NCBI GenBank assembly: GCA_964437945.1
Contig: CAYTJF010000009.1
Span: 1 to 47,559, forward strand
DNA length: 47,559 bases
Reading direction: 5' to 3'
From: Granulosicoccus sp964437945
Lineage (GTDB): Bacteria; Pseudomonadota; Gammaproteobacteria; Granulosicoccales; Granulosicoccaceae
In this document: positions 9,701-17,698 of the stretch, piece after piece
Layout of the letters: each line of letters begins with the position of its first letter
Position numbering within the stretch: the first letter of the stretch is position 1
Translations under genes and position numbers: made by a program
The notes under the pieces: generated by a model
Told to the model about the DNA's origin: nothing
Database searches by the model: none
Seen by the model: the letters and a program-made list of their open reading frames with translations, nothing else

Positions 9701-12317
9701 GAAGTCAATTTCCGCACAGCCTAAAAGACTCTCAAAAGCTCAGAATGTAATACACGTTCAGCAAGCGCGTGAACATAATCTTAAAAATGTCGATATAAAA
9801 ATTCCACGCGATGCTTTTACGGTTGTCACTGGAATGAGCGGTAGCGGCAAAAGCACACTGGCATTCGATATTGTATTCAACGAAGGACAACGCCGATATC
9901 TTGAGTCGTTAAACGCCTATGCCCGGCAGTTTGTTCAGCCGGCATCCAGACCCGATGTCGACGCCATCACTGGCATTCCACCCACTGTCGCAATTGAACA
10001 ACGTACCAGCCGAGGTGGCCGCAAGAGTACAGTGGCCACTATGACAGAGATTTATCACTTCCTGCGACTGATGTTCGTCAAGCTCGGTGAGCAGTATTGC
10101 CCCGATTGTGGCATCCCGATCAGCGCGCAATCAGTTGCAGCGATTACAGCGCAAGTGGCCCGGAAACACCGTGGTAAAACAGTGCATTTGTATGCACCAC
10201 TGATTGTTGATCGCAAGGGTTACTACACCGATCTGGCCAAATGGGCCTTGAACAAAGGCTTTACACACTTGCGAGTGGATGGCGAGTTGTTACCCACCGA
10301 CAATTGGCCTCGCCTGGACCGATTCCGCGAACACAACATAGACCTTCCAGTCGGCAGCATGCCATGTGATGTAAAAAATGAAAACGCACTGATTGCAATT
10401 ATACAAAGAGCGGTGGACTATGGCAGCGGCATTGTAAAAATTGGCAGTACGGCAAAAAACGAAACCTTATTTTCAACCCAGCGCGCCTGCCCTGGCTGCC
10501 AAAGCAGTTTTCCCGAACTCGACCCACGCATGTTTTCCTATAACTCAAAACACGGCTGGTGCACTGAGTGTTATGGCACGGGAGAATTGATTGCTGGATT
10601 CGATGAAGAACAAAGTGGCGAAGAAAAAGGCTGGCGCGCAAGCAGCGATGATGAGGTCGAATGCTGCCCGGCCTGCGAGGGACAACGGCTTAAACCTGAA
10701 TCGTTGAATGTGTTCTTTAACGATCGTAACATTGCGGAATACACAAGCCTTGCCATCGATAAGGCGATGGACGTGTTCAAAACCATCAAACTCAAAGATC
10801 GTGAAGCGTTGATCGCGCGTGATAGCTTAACCGAGTTAAATTCTCGGCTGGCCTTTTTAAATGAAGTCGGTCTGGCGTATCTGTCACTGGACCGCGCTGC
10901 ACCGACATTAAGTGGCGGCGAAGCACAACGCATAAGATTAGCCGCACAACTTGGCTCAAACCTTAGAGGGGTTTGCTACATACTCGACGAACCAACCATT
11001 GGCCTACACCCGCGTGACAATCGAATGTTGCTCGATACACTGGCCAAGCTGCGCAAGAAAGGCAACACTATCGTGGTGGTTGAGCACGATGACGAGACCA
11101 TTAACAGTGCAGAACATATTATTGACATCGGCCCAGGTGCCGGTGTGCGTGGTGGCGAAGTGGTCGCAACCGGCACGGTTAAGCAACTACGTAAAAATTC
11201 AGCGTCAATAACCGGGCAAATGCTGGATAAACCCCTGCAGCATCCTTTATACAAACCGCGCACAAAACCGGAACACACCCTAAACGTTACCGGTGCAACA
11301 CTGCACAACCTTAAATCAATTGATGTCGACATACCACTTAACCAACTGGTTGGCGTATCAGGTGTATCAGGTTCTGGCAAGAGCACTTTGGTTAGAAGCA
11401 TTATCAATGACAACTTGCGCTGCCTGAACGCGCAAAAACGCAATCGTAAATTGGGCAAACTGGTTGGTTGCAAAAAAATTGCTGGCTGGGAAAGCATTTC
11501 GCGTGTACTCGAAGTAGACCAGACACCGATCGGCAAAACGCCACGATCGTGCCCTGCTACCTATATCGGTTTTTGGGACACCATTCGACGCCTGTTTGCC
11601 GATACCACCGAAGCGCGTATAAGAGGCTATAACGCCAGCCGATTTTCATTCAATGTAGCTGGCGGTCGTTGTGCTGAATGCGATGGTCAAGGCATGCAGC
11701 GCATAGAAATGAATTTCTTACCCGATGTCAAAGTGCCCTGCGATGTGTGCAATGGTGCACGCTTCAATTCTGAAACCTTATCCGTGTTGTACAAAGATAA
11801 ATCGATTGGTGATGTACTGAACATGAACGTAGATGATGCCGTTGAGTACTTTGCGGCTCACGACTCTTTGCATCATGCTTTAAAATTACTTCAGGACGTT
11901 GGTCTCGGCTATCTTACGCTTGGACAACAAAGCCCGACCTTAAGCGGTGGTGAAGCGCAGCGCATCAAACTGGTTAGCGAGTTAGCCAAAGCAAAGCCTG
12001 TACTCAAAGATAGCAGTGGCCGCGCCGTAGTCTCTACACATACTTTGTACATTCTTGACGAACCCACCGTTGGATTGCATATGGCCGACGTGGAAAAACT
12101 TATACACGTACTGCACAGACTGGTTGATGCTGGAAACTCTGTGTTTGTTATCGAACACAACCTGGATATTCTGGCTGAAGCTGACTGGTTAATCGACATG
12201 GGGCCCGAAGGTGGCGTGCGCGGAGGAAAAGTGGTGGCTAAAGGCTCGCCGCAGAAAATTGCAGCCTCCAGGCGCTCGCGTACAGCCCCGTTTCTGTCCG
12301 AACTATTTGCACGATAA
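6789..12317 (+). CDS. uvrA: Double-length UvrA (two fused UvrA units, four ABC ATPase domains)
   Basis: Excinuclease ABC damage-recognition subunit of nucleotide excision repair, 1842 residues instead of about 940. Four Walker A motifs of the G-x-SGSGKST type start at residues 32, 646, 1015 and 1525, and four ABC signatures TLSGGE at about 492, 839, 1373 and 1717. Each is followed by a Walker B (DEPS/DEPT) and a switch histidine (VEHD or IEHN). UvrA zinc-finger pairs are present in both halves, for example RCPVC...RCGEC and RCAEC...PCDVC. The halves meet at about residues 975-985 with no stop or frameshift. Both halves keep the UvrB-binding and insertion regions, so the protein looks like a covalent UvrA dimer; a similar tandem UvrA is known in Chlamydia. 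Start ATG at 6789. Whether a normal-length uvrA also exists elsewhere cannot be seen here. Confidence 0.95.
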   Translation: MSKNIVIKNAHQNNLKQIDLTLPHGELIVITGVSGSGKSTLAFDTVFAEGQRRYVETFSPYARQFLDRMDKPKVDRIDGIPPAIAIDQTNPVRTSRSTVGTMTELNDHIKLLFARTAQLYCGSCGQHVKRDSAQSIAEDCLAAEAAQQRRVMVTFTIDIPKNFTAQEIESWLARQGYTRVHKQNKSRIEVIQDRLRSTKANKGRLVEAIEAALRYGQGTLKLYDLDENKKAVNTRAFSVALQCAKCKIRYKEPVPSHFSFNSPMGACESCRGFGRIMGIDYRLVIPDESKTIADGAVKVFQTETNKICQRDMEREAKKQKIPLDVPYAKLTAKQKKWVIDGDGKSTSKHWYGVAGFFSWLEGRAYKMHVRVMLSKYRSYEECPECLGARLKPEALMWRVGSRDDAKKVLDTSQRFRPAGSGLSARKHATLPGLNLVDLMRLPLSKANDFVQKILSEDADDATELVLDEMRSRLKYLNDVGLGYLTLDRQSRTLSGGEVQRINLTTALGTSLVNTLFVLDEPSIGLHSLDIDRVAGILQRLRNAGNTLIVVEHDPQLMLCADRIIDMGPGPGAAGGQIVFNGTPKKLLGSNKSLTADFLTGRKKLTFNSDRKTIRSKNKVELKGASGHNLKNVSIAIPLNQLVCVTGPSGSGKSTLIQDTLYNAISSMKGQPKDLPEAYDSISGDHLIDDIVLVDQSPIGKSARSNPVSYTGAFESIRKLFEKVPEAKERGYKASAFSFNSGMRCPVCSGNGFEHVEMQFLSDVYIRCGECNGSRYRPELLEINVFSAHQDQGVSIADVLAMTVNDALAFFRDELAVMQALQPLADVGLGYLQLGQPVPTLSGGEAQRLKLAAHLGKASTKSKKRAKEEHLLFLFDEPTTGLHFNDISKLLIAFEKLIENGHSLVVIEHNLDVINNADWLIDLGPAGGEEGGKVVTKGTPLKVMAHKTSATARALREYQDATDKLVQNSVAEKSISAQPKRLSKAQNVIHVQQAREHNLKNVDIKIPRDAFTVVTGMSGSGKSTLAFDIVFNEGQRRYLESLNAYARQFVQPASRPDVDAITGIPPTVAIEQRTSRGGRKSTVATMTEIYHFLRLMFVKLGEQYCPDCGIPISAQSVAAITAQVARKHRGKTVHLYAPLIVDRKGYYTDLAKWALNKGFTHLRVDGELLPTDNWPRLDRFREHNIDLPVGSMPCDVKNENALIAIIQRAVDYGSGIVKIGSTAKNETLFSTQRACPGCQSSFPELDPRMFSYNSKHGWCTECYGTGELIAGFDEEQSGEEKGWRASSDDEVECCPACEGQRLKPESLNVFFNDRNIAEYTSLAIDKAMDVFKTIKLKDREALIARDSLTELNSRLAFLNEVGLAYLSLDRAAPTLSGGEAQRIRLAAQLGSNLRGVCYILDEPTIGLHPRDNRMLLDTLAKLRKKGNTIVVVEHDDETINSAEHIIDIGPGAGVRGGEVVATGTVKQLRKNSASITGQMLDKPLQHPLYKPRTKPEHTLNVTGATLHNLKSIDVDIPLNQLVGVSGVSGSGKSTLVRSIINDNLRCLNAQKRNRKLGKLVGCKKIAGWESISRVLEVDQTPIGKTPRSCPATYIGFWDTIRRLFADTTEARIRGYNASRFSFNVAGGRCAECDGQGMQRIEMNFLPDVKVPCDVCNGARFNSETLSVLYKDKSIGDVLNMNVDDAVEYFAAHDSLHHALKLLQDVGLGYLTLGQQSPTLSGGEAQRIKLVSELAKAKPVLKDSSGRAVVSTHTLYILDEPTVGLHMADVEKLIHVLHRLVDAGNSVFVIEHNLDILAEADWLIDMGPEGGVRGGKVVAKGSPQKIAASRRSRTAPFLSELFAR

Positions 12318-12431
12318 AATGACACGATAAACTTGTAAGGTAAGCTTGCTGACAAAGAATGCACTATATTGCCATGGGGCACAGAATTTGCGTAGTCCAT
12401 CACAGTTTTGTCAATCGACTACCAGTGATTC

Positions 12432-13844
12432 ATGGACATGCTCAAAACCTTACAAATCATCGATGAACAGGTCACCGCCAAGTCAGCGAGGCTGCCACTG
12501 ATCACGGTTATCATGGCCTGTGTCCTGTTTATAGGGCAGCAACATAACATCGTAGAAATAAGCATTGCGATCAATCTCGACAAAACAGTTCCACACCTAA
12601 ATGCAGCAGTGCCAAATGCAGCAGCGCCAAGTGCGGCAGCGCCAAATGCAGCAGTGATAGTTGAGCAACCAGTAACAATAGCGCCAAAGACCGCAGTTAC
12701 CACCACAGATGATCGTTTGACTGACACAGATACCATCGAAGCTGATCGTGTGGCTGACTCAGACACCCTCAATGCCGATCGCTTGGCTGATACAGACACC
12801 ATTAAGACTGATCGTTTGACTGATGCTGACACCGTCACAACTGATCGCTTTACTGACAGAGACAACCCAGAAACCAACGCAACCACGCTGATTGCAACAT
12901 CCATCAATGGCGCAAAAGTGGAACTGGCGAATTTCACTATTCCGACTGTAAACACATCAAATTCACTAAACCTGTCAAACCCATCAAACTCGTCAAACCA
13001 GTTAATCTTGCCGAAATCGAACTACCGATTTAGTCAAACGCTACAGCAGCCGTTATTTACCGACGCCGTTTCCAGCCCTTTTGCAATTGGTTTTGACAAT
13101 GGTGCCAGGTTGGCTATTTGGCAGGAAAATTCGCAGTTTGCTCTTGTCGAAAAGGCGCGCCAATTCGTGATCATGCTCGACCCCGGTCATGGTGGTACAG
13201 ATCCTGGCTCGGTGGGTCACAATGGATTACAGGAAAAAACACTCACCCTCGATATAGCCAGGCGTGCACAACGTCTGTTGTCAGAAAATAAAAACCTAAC
13301 GGTTGTTTTGACGCGCAACAACGACAGTGGCATGTCACGTCAGGCCCGTGTGCACAAGGTGAAACGCAGCAAGGCAGACATGTTTGTCTCAATACACTTG
13401 AACCATTTGCCCCAGGCAGATGTCAATTTGGTCGAAACGTTCTATGCCGCTCCACGCAATATTCTTGAAAGTATCCGTAAGCAACGCATCGAGAAAAACA
13501 ACCATGGCATGGTCGAAACATCAAATGCACTTAATCCTGATTTGGATTTCACGCGCGGTTCCAAACAACTTGCATCGATAATGCAAAATCGTGTGTTTAA
13601 TGAAGTCATTGACAACAACCCGGAAACAAACAACGCCGGTGTGAAAGAAGATACGCTGTTTATCCTGACCCGTAGCTTCACACCCGGGGCACTGATTGAG
13701 CTCAGTTGTCTGAGTAATGTAAAAGAGGCCAAGCGCTTGAACAGTCCAGCCTATCGTGAAAAACTAGCCACCGCCCTGGTCAAAGGGATAGAGGATTATT
13801 TGCAAACACCTGCGGCCAAACACCAATTTGGCCCGGAAGTGTGA
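12432..13844 (+). CDS. N-acetylmuramoyl-L-alanine amidase (Amidase_3) with repeat-rich linker
   Basis: Zinc amidase that cleaves the bond between MurNAc and L-alanine in peptidoglycan, AmiA/B/C type. The catalytic domain covers about residues 244-458: H253 in DPGHGG, E268 in LQEKT and H322 in SIHLNH are the zinc ligands, and E423 in LIELSCLSN is the catalytic glutamate. A hydrophobic segment at about residues 21-36 looks like a signal anchor, placing the enzyme in the periplasm. It lacks a recognisable AMIN domain. Instead residues 57-76 hold four five-residue NAAAP-type repeats, residues 94-148 five 11-residue acidic repeats, and about 174-190 is Asn/Ser-rich. It follows uvrA by 114 bases. 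A Rho-independent-looking terminator lies about 140 bases downstream. ATG at 12432 has only a weak ribosome binding site. Confidence 0.9.
   Translation: MDMLKTLQIIDEQVTAKSARLPLITVIMACVLFIGQQHNIVEISIAINLDKTVPHLNAAVPNAAAPSAAAPNAAVIVEQPVTIAPKTAVTTTDDRLTDTDTIEADRVADSDTLNADRLADTDTIKTDRLTDADTVTTDRFTDRDNPETNATTLIATSINGAKVELANFTIPTVNTSNSLNLSNPSNSSNQLILPKSNYRFSQTLQQPLFTDAVSSPFAIGFDNGARLAIWQENSQFALVEKARQFVIMLDPGHGGTDPGSVGHNGLQEKTLTLDIARRAQRLLSENKNLTVVLTRNNDSGMSRQARVHKVKRSKADMFVSIHLNHLPQADVNLVETFYAAPRNILESIRKQRIEKNNHGMVETSNALNPDLDFTRGSKQLASIMQNRVFNEVIDNNPETNNAGVKEDTLFILTRSFTPGALIELSCLSNVKEAKRLNSPAYREKLATALVKGIEDYLQTPAAKHQFGPEV
12600..12659 (+). repeat. 15-bp tandem repeat, four copies, inside the amidase gene
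   Basis: Four imperfect 15-base units encode NAAVP, NAAAP, SAAAP and NAAVI. They sit just after the predicted membrane anchor and probably form a flexible Ala/Pro linker. Confidence 0.85.
12711..12875 (+). repeat. 33-bp tandem repeat, five copies, inside the amidase gene
   Basis: Five consecutive 11-residue units of the pattern D-R-[LVF]-[TA]-D-x-D-[TN]-x-x-[AT], residues 94-148. DNA copies have diverged at many positions while the aspartate and arginine positions are kept, which suggests selection on the protein rather than a very recent expansion. The segment is strongly acidic and free of cysteine and aromatic residues apart from one Phe. Confidence 0.9.
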
Positions 13845-14138
13845 CGCAAAACCGTTGATGTGGGGTGTGTCCTTACTATTTGTGCGACAGCCAGCAACGA
13901 ATCAGGCATCGATCCTCTTCAAAATAACCCCTAATACAGCAGCGCGGACAAAGGTAGTCAAGCCCCCGAGTCCGGCTGAACAGTAAACGCCCGAGCCAGT
14001 TCCCAGAAGACGCTGCCTCGGGCGTTTTGCTGTGTGGGGCACCGACTTCGCTATCACGAAGTAATTCGCCGAATACTACTATGCAACATCCAACAGATGG
14101 TGTGATTCTCGACGGACAAATCAGTGGGAGACAACATC
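13845..14138 (+). other. Intergenic region, possible small RNA or long 3' UTR
   Basis: Nearly 300 bases with no coding frame. It is more GC-rich than other gaps here and contains short complementary segments (CGGAC around 13946-13950 and GTCCG around 13971-13975) followed by a strong terminator. TAATAC at 13932-13937 could be a -10 box, without a clear -35. It could be the 3' end of the amidase transcript or a separate RNA of roughly 100 bases; I do not recognise a known RNA family. Confidence 0.3.
13985..14028 (+). terminator. Rho-independent terminator downstream of the amidase gene
   Basis: Perfect stem AAACGCCCGAG (13985-13995) with CTCGGGCGTTT (14017-14027), loop of 21 bases, then a short T run of four including the end of the stem. 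The adjacent A run makes it possibly bidirectional. Confidence 0.75.
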
Positions 14139-15308
14139 ATGTTTGAACACAAATTGATTGATATCCAACAGCGCTTGAAAAAACCGATAGCCGAAGCCAC
14201 CGGACTGCCTAACGAGCGTTACATAGACGCCAGCGCTCTAACCGACGATCGTCGCTATGTCGCAGGCACAGGCTGGTCGTGCATTGCCTTCGCTGAAGAT
14301 CTCCCGGAAAAGAATTACGTGTTACCAATCGACTTCATGGGCATACCATTACTCATAACTCGTGATAAAAATGATGAACTGCGTGTGTTCCATAACGTCT
14401 GCAGCCACCGAGGCATGCATCTGGCCGACGCACCGTGTCAAACCAAAGGCATGCTTGTGTGTCCGTATCATAGTTGGACCTACAACATGGATGGCAAACT
14501 TCGCGGTACACCACATATCGGCGGATACGGGAAACACGAACACCCTGATTTCGATCGGGAATCGGGAAAGTTGCGGGAAATTCGTTCAGCCATCTGGTTC
14601 GACGCAGTTTTCATTAATCTAAGCGGAGATGCCATTGCTTTTGAAGACTATATCGCACCGCTCACCCGCCAGTTTGACCAACTGTGTTCGGCCGATGATC
14701 GGTTGACATTCGTCGCTGCAAATTCAGATTGTCGAACCAGACTCACGGTACAATCGAACTGGAAGCTGCCCGTTGAAAATTATCTCGAATCTTATCATTT
14801 ACCAACGGTACACCCAGAGCTAAATAAAATATCACCACTTGATGAGCACTTTGACCTGGAGCGCTTTGAGAACGGTGGTGGCCAAGGCAGTAAAAACTAT
14901 ACCCGTACTAAATTGAACGGATTGCAATTACCACAGTTACCATCATGGCCTGCAGATAAGGAAAATCAAGCGCTGTATCCGGCTCTGTATCCGAACACCC
15001 TGATTGGCCTGCACTCTGATCATCTCTTTATTATGTACCTACAACCAACATCACATAACGAAACGGTTGAACATGTGCGTATCAGTTACGTTGGTGACCA
15101 AGCACTTGGCGAGCAATACCAGGCTCACCGTAAAACCATGCTGGATTCCTGGAAAAATGTTTTCGAGGAGGATATTTTTGCCGTAGAGCGAATGCAAAAA
15201 GGGCGGTTATCACCGGGCTATGAGGGCGGTGTGTTTTCACCAGCGATGGACGCACCAACCGTACACTTTCACGAATGGGTGGCCGATCAACTCGTTAAAC
15301 ACGGGTAA
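14139..15308 (+). CDS. Rieske-type aromatic-ring-hydroxylating/choline-type monooxygenase, large subunit
   Basis: Non-haem iron oxygenase alpha subunit of about 389 residues. The N-terminal Rieske [2Fe-2S] motif is C88-S-H90 with C108-x-x-H111 (VCSHRG and CPYHSW). The C-terminal catalytic domain has the mononuclear iron motif NYLESYHLPTVH with H220 and H225, and a likely third ligand in FEEDIFAVERMQ. The family includes choline, carnitine and aromatic-ring oxygenases; the spacing resembles the choline/carnitine-type group, but no substrate can be fixed. No reductase or beta subunit gene is adjacent, so electrons must come from a partner encoded elsewhere. The ATG at 14139 is chosen over a GTG at 14124 because GGGAG ends eight bases before it. 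It is transcribed alone after a terminator. Confidence 0.88.
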   Translation: MFEHKLIDIQQRLKKPIAEATGLPNERYIDASALTDDRRYVAGTGWSCIAFAEDLPEKNYVLPIDFMGIPLLITRDKNDELRVFHNVCSHRGMHLADAPCQTKGMLVCPYHSWTYNMDGKLRGTPHIGGYGKHEHPDFDRESGKLREIRSAIWFDAVFINLSGDAIAFEDYIAPLTRQFDQLCSADDRLTFVAANSDCRTRLTVQSNWKLPVENYLESYHLPTVHPELNKISPLDEHFDLERFENGGGQGSKNYTRTKLNGLQLPQLPSWPADKENQALYPALYPNTLIGLHSDHLFIMYLQPTSHNETVEHVRISYVGDQALGEQYQAHRKTMLDSWKNVFEEDIFAVERMQKGRLSPGYEGGVFSPAMDAPTVHFHEWVADQLVKHG

Positions 15309-15365
15309 AATAATAAAACTTGCGTAAATTAGGAGTTTTGTGTGATGAAACCTGGAACCTGTTAA

Positions 15366-15584
15366 GTGCGATACCCAGAAGGCCAAGCACCCAACCCACT
15401 CTATCCTCACAGCGAAAGTATGCATCACATGCTAACCCTGTCAATGGCGATGGCTATCGTCATTGGTATCGTATTGTTTTTGCTGGGTCGCCGCGGCAAT
15501 ATTCTGTGGCTGAAAGTGTGGAGTGTTTTGCTGGTACTGTTGAGCGTGTCTTATTTAGTAGCTGACGCGCTTAATTGGTTCTGA
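15366..15584 (+). CDS. Small two-helix membrane protein, unknown function
   Basis: 72-residue hydrophobic protein with two predicted membrane helices, roughly residues 24-41 (MAIVIGIVLFLLG type) and 49-69, joined by a short basic turn GRRGN. The N-terminal part is polar and Pro-rich. The frame is closed by a TAA directly before the GTG at 15366; an ATG at 15420 would leave only the membrane part. No clear ribosome binding site decides between them. It lies 57 bases behind the Rieske oxygenase gene and may be co-transcribed. I do not recognise the family; the composition is too regular for a chance frame, but it is not certain. Confidence 0.55.
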   Translation: MRYPEGQAPNPLYPHSESMHHMLTLSMAMAIVIGIVLFLLGRRGNILWLKVWSVLLVLLSVSYLVADALNWF

Positions 15585-15680
15585 CTGAGCAGCACCGGTT
15601 CAAATTGTTGGTTCGATTTTGCTGTTCAATTACCTTGTTCAACTAATTATTCAACTACCGTAATCAGTCAGCTTTTTTAA

Positions 15681-16169
15681 TTAGCGTTTAATTTTCTGAC
15701 GACGACGACGTAGCCTTTCTACTTCAGCTTCTGACGTGGTTCTACCAACGCCCCAAGTTAGCGTAACAGGTTTCGCGTTAGATGGTTTTCCTGACTCATT
15801 GACCACTGGCAGTTCGAGCTGATGTGCGTGAAACTGAATACGCAACAAACTTGAAATCAGCCCTTCCACCGATCGATGTCGGATAACGAAAAAACGTTTG
15901 TAACGATGTACACGCAGCTTTCCAAACTCCTTGTTTAAAACGGCTCGCACCTGCTTTACCAAAGACAAACAGAAGGCTTCCCCAAACTCGTTTCGAATCC
16001 ATTCGAGGTTATCTATTTCAACTGACGCCTGATAGCTCAGATGACGTCTAACTGACATAAGCTCAGCGTTGTGAGTGGTTGACACCACGGTATTTGATTT
16101 ACTGATACACCGGAAGCTCTCCAGATCGATAACATTAGCTGATGGGGAACGAAAGCTGGTAGATGCCAT
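15681..16169 (-). CDS. Probable degenerate GGDEF-like domain protein
   Basis: 162 residues from the ATG at 16169, which has GGAG eight to nine bases upstream. Residues from about 55 onward follow the layout of a GGDEF (diguanylate cyclase) domain. A strand and helix ASVEIDNLEWIRNEFGEAF stand where active enzymes have the D-x-D-x-F-K-x-x-N-D region. RYKRFFVIRH stands where the GGDEF loop should be, and the late strand LTWGVGRT is followed by a helix with basic residues. The metal- and GTP-binding residues are absent, so it cannot be an active cyclase if the match is right. The C-terminus is very basic (RRRRQKIKR). It is monocistronic between a convergent small gene and a 286-base upstream gap. 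The fold assignment is an inference from pattern alone. Confidence 0.6.
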   Translation of the reverse strand: MASTSFRSPSANVIDLESFRCISKSNTVVSTTHNAELMSVRRHLSYQASVEIDNLEWIRNEFGEAFCLSLVKQVRAVLNKEFGKLRVHRYKRFFVIRHRSVEGLISSLLRIQFHAHQLELPVVNESGKPSNAKPVTLTWGVGRTTSEAEVERLRRRRQKIKR

Positions 16170-16455
16170 AAGAGAGACTCCAGATACCACTGTTTGGGAT
16201 TCTTAAGTTCAGTTACGTATTAGAAATATTTAGCACGAAATGCGCAACAGTTAAGCAATACATTTAACAACGTTTATTAAAAATATTACTCAGACAATTC
16301 CAGAAGGGAAAACCTTTACCAGCGTTTTGACCGAATGGGAATTCTACCTTGACGATATGCTACACAGCAACATGTAATCGTTGTTTTGTGACGCCATTCT
16401 TCCGACAACTTGTACGTCGCAAACTGAATAGTTATACGTTTAGTTATGTCGAGAC

Positions 16456-17028
16456 TTAAGTTGGAGCGACTTTGGTATTTTGTAATATGGCATATAGTTC
16501 TGGTCGATGCTGCTTAACTTCATCGGAAGTTAATCCTTCCAGAGAATGCGGAAACTTCAACCAATGTTCAGTTTCTTGTAAAAAATAATCAGGTACCCTA
16601 CTGGTTTGATTCCGACTTGGCTTGTAGTAAGGCACTGCCACTCGAACATCCTTTGGAAAATTGCGACGTAGCAGTACTTTTAATCTTTCAATGACCGCAT
16701 CAATACTGCGACCAGTATCGAATACATCATCCACGATTAACACAGAGTCATCAGCTGACATATTTTTGACCAAATAATTCAGACTAAAAACCTGGACCTG
16801 ATTATCCTGCTCATCAATGTTGTGGTAAGACGCCGTCCGAATAGCAATGTGATCGGTGTCGATACCACGGTATGCAAGCAGCTCCTGCATGGCGATGCCC
16901 ATCGGCGCGCCGCCGCGCCAGATGGCCACGATAAAGGTTGGCCTGAACCCGCTGCGATAAACGTTTGCGGCGAGTTGGAATGAATCTTCTAATAACTGTT
17001 GTGCATCCAAGTAGATTTTTTCTACCAT
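16456..17028 (-). CDS. Phosphoribosyltransferase-family protein A
   Basis: 190-residue type I phosphoribosyltransferase domain protein. The PRPP-binding loop is complete (VLIVDDVFDTGRS, about residues 95-107), with the preceding strand-turn FIVAIWRGGAPMGI. The family moves a ribose-5-phosphate from PRPP to a purine, pyrimidine or related base; some members are regulators. The nearest kinds are hypoxanthine/xanthine-type enzymes, but the C-terminal part differs from gpt and hpt. It is divergently transcribed from a paralogue (17117-17698) with 88 bases between the start codons. The pair share RSGFRPTFIV/NSGFRPTFIV, TDHIAIRT and IVDDVF blocks and a similar C-terminal layout, so they come from one duplication. 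Confidence 0.8.
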   Translation of the reverse strand: MVEKIYLDAQQLLEDSFQLAANVYRSGFRPTFIVAIWRGGAPMGIAMQELLAYRGIDTDHIAIRTASYHNIDEQDNQVQVFSLNYLVKNMSADDSVLIVDDVFDTGRSIDAVIERLKVLLRRNFPKDVRVAVPYYKPSRNQTSRVPDYFLQETEHWLKFPHSLEGLTSDEVKQHRPELYAILQNTKVAPT

Positions 17029-17116
17029 TTTGACCTTGTTTGGGGCTCAAAAGCGCCTGTTTTGTGGGCGGTAGCGTACACTTGCGCATATTGACATACA
17101 TTTAACACCCTCACGC

Positions 17117-17698
17117 GTGACTAACAAGCGTTTTATCAGCGAACAACAGCTTCTCGAAGACGCCTATCGGCTCGGAGTTTATATTTTCAACAGCGGCTTT
17201 CGTCCCACATTCATTGTGGGCTTGTGGCGTGGCGGCAGCACGGTTGGCATAGCTGTACAAGAATGTTTGCAATACCTTGGTGTCAAAACCGACCACATCG
17301 CCATCCGCACGTCATATCGCGGACTGGCCAGCTATCAGCAAATGGTTGACAACCCACAGCAGGAAATACGAGTGCACGGCACCCAATATCTGCTAGAGAA
17401 CCTGAACCAGGAAGACGCTTTACTCATTGTAGATGACGTATTCAGTTCCGGGCTCACTACCAATGCTGTGGTTAACAGACTTGGCGCTCGATTAAAAAAC
17501 AACTTACCGCAGCAAATTCGAATTGCGTCACCATGGTTTAAACCGAAAAACAACCGTACGCAAAATCCACCTGATTTCTACCTGCATGAAACAGAAGACT
17601 GGTTGGTCATGCCATATGAAATCGCTGGCCTGACAGATGCAGAAATTGACAATGGCAAACCCTATCTTCGCCCTATTCTGGACACACTTGATCAATGA
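17117..17698 (+). CDS. Phosphoribosyltransferase-family protein B
   Basis: 193-residue paralogue of the divergent gene at 16456-17028. The fold is the same, but the PRPP loop reads LLIVDDVFSSGLT: the Asp-Thr of the canonical DTG is replaced by Ser-Ser. This may alter phosphate contacts or point to a regulatory role. It starts with GTG at 17117, the only plausible start that keeps the N-terminal region aligned with its paralogue. Its TGA overlaps the ATG of the DUF368 transporter gene by four bases, so the two are translationally coupled. That coupling suggests some link between a PRPP-dependent step and the lipid carrier or cell-wall cycle, but nothing in the sequence names it. Confidence 0.8.
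   Translation: MTNKRFISEQQLLEDAYRLGVYIFNSGFRPTFIVGLWRGGSTVGIAVQECLQYLGVKTDHIAIRTSYRGLASYQQMVDNPQQEIRVHGTQYLLENLNQEDALLIVDDVFSSGLTTNAVVNRLGARLKNNLPQQIRIASPWFKPKNNRTQNPPDFYLHETEDWLVMPYEIAGLTDAEIDNGKPYLRPILDTLDQ

Noticed and set aside
10976..11536. 186-codon minus-strand frame inside uvrA
   Set aside because: Antisense shadow of conserved ABC ATPase coding sequence.
12600..12875. CRISPR-like repeat array
   Set aside because: Repeats are contiguous, in frame and coding, with no spacers.
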